Assembly: GCA_002336895.1 (NCBI GenBank)
Contig: DDFC01000025.1
Span: 1 to 64,000, forward strand
Source: Verrucomicrobiaceae bacterium UBA1938
Lineage (GTDB): Bacteria; Verrucomicrobiota; Verrucomicrobiia; Verrucomicrobiales; Verrucomicrobiaceae
Direction: 5' to 3'
DNA length: 64,000 nucleotides
The notes beneath the pieces were generated by a model. The model was not told where the DNA came from and did no database searches. It saw only the letters and a list, made by a program, of their open reading frames with translations. The position numbers were made by a program, and so were the translations under genes. This document shows positions 61,431 to 64,000 of the stretch, in pieces (position 1 is the first letter of the stretch; each line of letters starts with the position of its first letter).

Positions 61431-62342
61431 ATGGCAAAACCGGTACTCGGCAAAGGACTCGGCGCACTTATTTCGGCATCTCCTGCGGTGTCGGGAGTAG
61501 CGCGCGTGCCTGCGCTGGCGCAGCCAGCCCCTGGAGATGTGGTGAACCGCGTGACGCTGGACCAGGTGGTGCCGAGCCCGCTGCAGCCGCGCAAGGAGTT
61601 CCAGTCCGAGATGCTGACGGAGCTGATGGAGTCGATCCGCGAGCATGGGATCATCCAGCCGCTGATCGTGCGCCGGGTGAACGGCAAGCTGGAGCTGATC
61701 GCCGGTGAGCGCCGCTTCCGTGCGTCCCGCGAGCTGGGGCTGAAGGAAGTGCCGGTGATCGTCCGCGAGGCCAGCGACAAGGATGTGCTGGAGATGGCTC
61801 TCATCGAGAACCTGCAGCGCGAGGGGCTGAACCCCATCGAAGAAGCGCAGGCCTACTCCAGGCTGGCCAAAGATTTCCAGATGAGGCAGGAGGACATTGC
61901 CCAACGAGTGGGCAAGAACCGCGCCACCGTGGCCAACACGATGCGCCTGCTGGAACTGCCGGGCGGCATCCGCGACATGCTGGTGGGAGGCAAGATCTCC
62001 ACGGGGCATGCGAAGGTGCTGCTGATGCTGAAGCAGCATGAGGAGCAGGAGCGTGTGGCACATCAGATCGTGGCCAAGAGCCTGACGGTGCGCGCCACGG
62101 AGAAGGCCGTGGATGCCATCCTGCATCCGCCGCCCCCGCCGGCCCCCAAGCCGACGGAGACCGACCTGACCCGAGCCATCCAGGCGGTGGAGCAGAAGCT
62201 GATCCAGCACCTGACCACGAACGTGAGCATCCATCACGCTGAGAAGAAGGGGCGGATCGAGATCGATTACTACGGCGTGGAGGATCTGAACCGCATCCTG
62301 AGCGTGATCGGCGTGCAGGAGGAGACCTTTGCCGAGGAGTAA
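61431..62342 (+). CDS. parB: ParB chromosome-partitioning protein
   Basis: DNA-binding CTPase of 303 residues that loads on parS sites. MAKPVLGKGLGALIS opening, CTP-binding GERRFRASRELG (92-103) and ENLQREGLNPIEEA (126-139), HTH MRQEDIAQRVGKNRATVANT (151-170). A Pro-rich linker (PPPPPAPKP) precedes the C-terminal dimer domain. No ParA gene is adjacent and I see no parS-like 16-mer nearby. The ATG at 61431 gives the usual N-terminus. Confidence 0.95.
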   Translation: MAKPVLGKGLGALISASPAVSGVARVPALAQPAPGDVVNRVTLDQVVPSPLQPRKEFQSEMLTELMESIREHGIIQPLIVRRVNGKLELIAGERRFRASRELGLKEVPVIVREASDKDVLEMALIENLQREGLNPIEEAQAYSRLAKDFQMRQEDIAQRVGKNRATVANTMRLLELPGGIRDMLVGGKISTGHAKVLLMLKQHEEQERVAHQIVAKSLTVRATEKAVDAILHPPPPPAPKPTETDLTRAIQAVEQKLIQHLTTNVSIHHAEKKGRIEIDYYGVEDLNRILSVIGVQEETFAEE

Positions 62343-62372
62343 CTGGCGCTGAGCGCCAATGACGAAACCCGC

Positions 62373-62864
62373 ATGAAGAATGACGAACCAGCGCTGCTGA
62401 CCCTCGTGCTGAAAAGGCTGGTGATGCTGTCGTCTTTTGTTATCCTGAGCGCCGTCTTTCTCTCCGGCTGCGGTGCGCAGGAGGCCGCGTCCCGAGCTGA
62501 GACGGCTGATGTGCGCGAGTTTCTGACGCACTATTTTTCCACGTGGTCCGCGAAGGACATGGACGGGTATGGCGCGTGTTTCCATGAGCAGGCGAGGGTG
62601 GTCTTTGTGCATCAGGGCGCGCCGCACAGCTATGGCCTGACCGATTTCCTGCATGGACAGAAGCTGAGCCATGCGACCACGACGGTGCCGATGACCGAGG
62701 TGCCCACGGACATGAAGATCCTGCGTGATGACCGCACGGCGCAGGCCAGCGTGCGCTGGAAGCTGACGAAGGGCGGCGAGATCACCACGGGCACCGACTG
62801 TTTCACGCTCATCCAGACCCCGGCGGGCTGGAAAATCATGAGCCTGGTATTTTACAACGACTGA
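62373..62864 (+). CDS. Lipoprotein with SnoaL/NTF2-like domain
   Basis: Exported lipoprotein of 163 residues: lipobox FLSGC (C33), then a domain of about 120 residues (VREFLTHYFSTWSAKDMDGYGACFHEQARVVFV and AGWKIMSLVFYND), the NTF2/SnoaL-like fold. Function unknown; related proteins bind or cyclise small molecules. It follows parB by 30 bp on the same strand and precedes the fused transporter-like gene by 25 bp. Confidence 0.82.
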   Translation: MKNDEPALLTLVLKRLVMLSSFVILSAVFLSGCGAQEAASRAETADVREFLTHYFSTWSAKDMDGYGACFHEQARVVFVHQGAPHSYGLTDFLHGQKLSHATTTVPMTEVPTDMKILRDDRTAQASVRWKLTKGGEITTGTDCFTLIQTPAGWKIMSLVFYND

Positions 62865-62889
62865 ACGGCCCAACCGCGCCAGCAATCCC

Positions 62890-64000
62890 ATGTCACGATC
62901 CACTTCCACCAAGACTCCCGAGACCCCTGCTGTGGAGAATGCCTACGCTCATCAAATACGGCTGTTTCTGGGGGCGGTGTGCTTCTTTGCCGGAGCGGCG
63001 ATCATGGTGGTGGAGATCAGCGCCTTCAGGCTGCTGGCCCCGTATTTTGGCAACACGATCTACACTTCCACGGCGCTGATCGGAGTGATCCTGGTGGCCT
63101 TCAGCGTGGGCGGCTATCTGGGCGGGCGGCTGGCGGACCGGAAGCCGGCGCTGGACCTGATCGGATGGCTGCTGGCTGCAGCGGCGGTGCTGACGCTTTT
63201 CATTCCTGCGCTGCACATGGTTTTCAGCCTGGGGCTGAGCGCGTATGGCGTCATCACGGGGCCGCTCCTGATCTCGCTGGTGCTGTTTGCGTGTCCAGGG
63301 GTGCTGCTGGGTGCGGTGTCGCCGGCATCGGTGCGGTTTTACAGCCTGACGCAAAAGGACACTCATGTGGGCATGGCCGCAGGGACGATCAGCATGCTGG
63401 GGTCTCTGGGCAGCTTTGTGGGCACGTTTGTGTCCGGCTTTTACCTGCTGGCAAACTTTGGTGTGCGCGGGATTTTTGTGGGAGCTGGAGCGGTGCTGCT
63501 GCTGCTGGCGGTGGCTTCATTCATCCTGGCAAAGAAAGCGGGCGGGCCGCAGGTGCAGGTGCTGATCGCGGGGCTGATCGCCGGAGTGGTGGGCGGGACG
63601 TCTGAGCGGCCGCCGCTGATCGGCATGATCCATGAGCGCGAGTCTTTCTACCACCACATCAGCGTCTATGATGAAGGAGAGGCACCGCACAAGCGCCGCA
63701 CTCTGGCGCTGGACTCCACGCAGGAGGGCGGGATGAATCCGGACACGGGTGAACTGATCCTGCCCTACCAGGAGTACTGGAAGCTGGCGCTGCTGCGCGA
63801 GCCTGCGGAGGTGAGCAGCGCGCTCTTCATCGGCGCGGGGGCGTTTGGTATGCCGGAGAATGTGTCGCGTGATTTTCCGAAGGCCGCGGTGGACGTGGTG
63901 GAGATCGATCCGCAGGTGATCGAGGTGGGGCGCAAGTATTTCAAACTGGACGAGTACCCACGTGTGAATGCGCATGCTGATGATGCGCGGCGGTTTCTGC
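62890..64000 (+). CDS. Fused transmembrane/spermidine-synthase-like protein (partial, 3' end outside)
   Basis: At least 370 residues, open to the window's end. About seven hydrophobic segments span residues 26-225 (LGAVCFFAGAAIMVVEISAF, LISLVLFACPGVLLGAVSP), then a soluble spermidine-synthase-like domain begins (YHHISVYDEG, LALDSTQEGG, SALFIGAGAFGMPEN, VVEIDPQVIEVGRKYF). Known as fused MFS/spermidine synthase proteins; the SAM-binding E-I-D motif is intact. Substrate is unknown. Confidence 0.85.
   Translation, partial: MSRSTSTKTPETPAVENAYAHQIRLFLGAVCFFAGAAIMVVEISAFRLLAPYFGNTIYTSTALIGVILVAFSVGGYLGGRLADRKPALDLIGWLLAAAAVLTLFIPALHMVFSLGLSAYGVITGPLLISLVLFACPGVLLGAVSPASVRFYSLTQKDTHVGMAAGTISMLGSLGSFVGTFVSGFYLLANFGVRGIFVGAGAVLLLLAVASFILAKKAGGPQVQVLIAGLIAGVVGGTSERPPLIGMIHERESFYHHISVYDEGEAPHKRRTLALDSTQEGGMNPDTGELILPYQEYWKLALLREPAEVSSALFIGAGAFGMPENVSRDFPKAAVDVVEIDPQVIEVGRKYFKLDEYPRVNAHADDARRFL

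Noticed and set aside
61320..62912. Minus-strand open frame of 530 codons opposite parB
   Set aside because: The parB reading is unambiguous; the antisense translation is His/Arg-rich and has no domain.
1..64000. CRISPR array, tRNA, rRNA, prophage or transposase
   Set aside because: I read both strands for repeat-spacer patterns, tRNA arms and integrase/transposase motifs and found none that I could support.

Overview
The window is 64 kb of GC-rich bacterial DNA that reads best as the chromosome of a Verrucomicrobiota member, probably a Prosthecobacter/Verrucomicrobium-type heterotroph. That assignment is inference. It rests on a PEP-CTERM protein with autotransporter-type beta-strand repeats, many secreted enzymes with signal peptides, sulfatases, DUF1080 proteins, secreted Gfo/Idh/MocA proteins, right-handed beta-helix proteins, Hanks-type kinases and an ECF sigma factor fused to a membrane domain. 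I see no rRNA, tRNA, CRISPR array, phage or transposase gene.

Layout. 0.2-6.4 kb, plus strand: a large PEP-CTERM surface protein, dihydroorotase, and a sulfite dehydrogenase pair (Tat-exported molybdopterin subunit plus a CxxCH cytochrome). 6.4-18.8 kb, mixed strands: DUF1080 and other secreted proteins, TrmO, an aminoglycoside-phosphotransferase-fold kinase, the sigma-membrane fusion, a sugar-phosphate isomerase-like protein, thioesterase, sialate O-acetylesterase, histidine phosphatase, GT2 glycosyltransferase and an RmlC-like cupin. 18.8-36.1 kb: fifteen consecutive minus-strand genes with short spacers, which look like a carbohydrate-degradation locus: beta-helix protein, alpha/beta hydrolases, two sulfatases, PfkB kinase, serine hydrolase, SGNH-like protein flanked by two chitobiase-type domains, sugar isomerase, SDR, FAD oxidoreductase, two secreted proteins of unknown function, alcohol dehydrogenase and a hexulose-6-phosphate-synthase-type decarboxylase/aldolase. 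A PAS-AraC regulator is transcribed divergently from its upstream end. One internal terminator, at 32.56 kb, divides the run.

37.0-40.9 kb is a tightly packed five-gene minus-strand operon (esterase, PaiB-like flavoprotein, OsmC, GNAT, and a haem-motif protein with a cyclase-like helical fold). 40.9-45.6 kb holds small housekeeping-accessory genes (three GNATs, a DJ-1/PfpI protein, a thioesterase, a pentapeptide protein, two paralogous membrane proteins) and two copies of an intergenic hairpin repeat. 45.6-51.6 kb has a Tat-exported protein, an FAD oxidoreductase and an 878-residue beta-helix protein. 51.8-56.4 kb is a possible signalling module: a double-HTH regulator with a LexA/S24-like domain that lacks its catalytic residues, transcribed divergently from two tandem membrane-anchored Ser/Thr kinases. 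56.5-64.0 kb carries a 47-residue Cys-rich exported peptide, a His/Cys-rich exported protein, two Gfo/Idh/MocA proteins, a VapBC-type toxin-antitoxin pair, YicC, ParB without ParA beside it, a lipoprotein, and the 5' part of a fused transporter-like/spermidine-synthase protein that runs off the window.

The strongest candidates for something not yet described are the inactive-S24 regulator with its tandem kinases, the haem-motif toroid protein, the sigma factor with a Gly-rich membrane tail, and the long sugar-catabolic run with an HPS-type enzyme but no isomerase partner in view.
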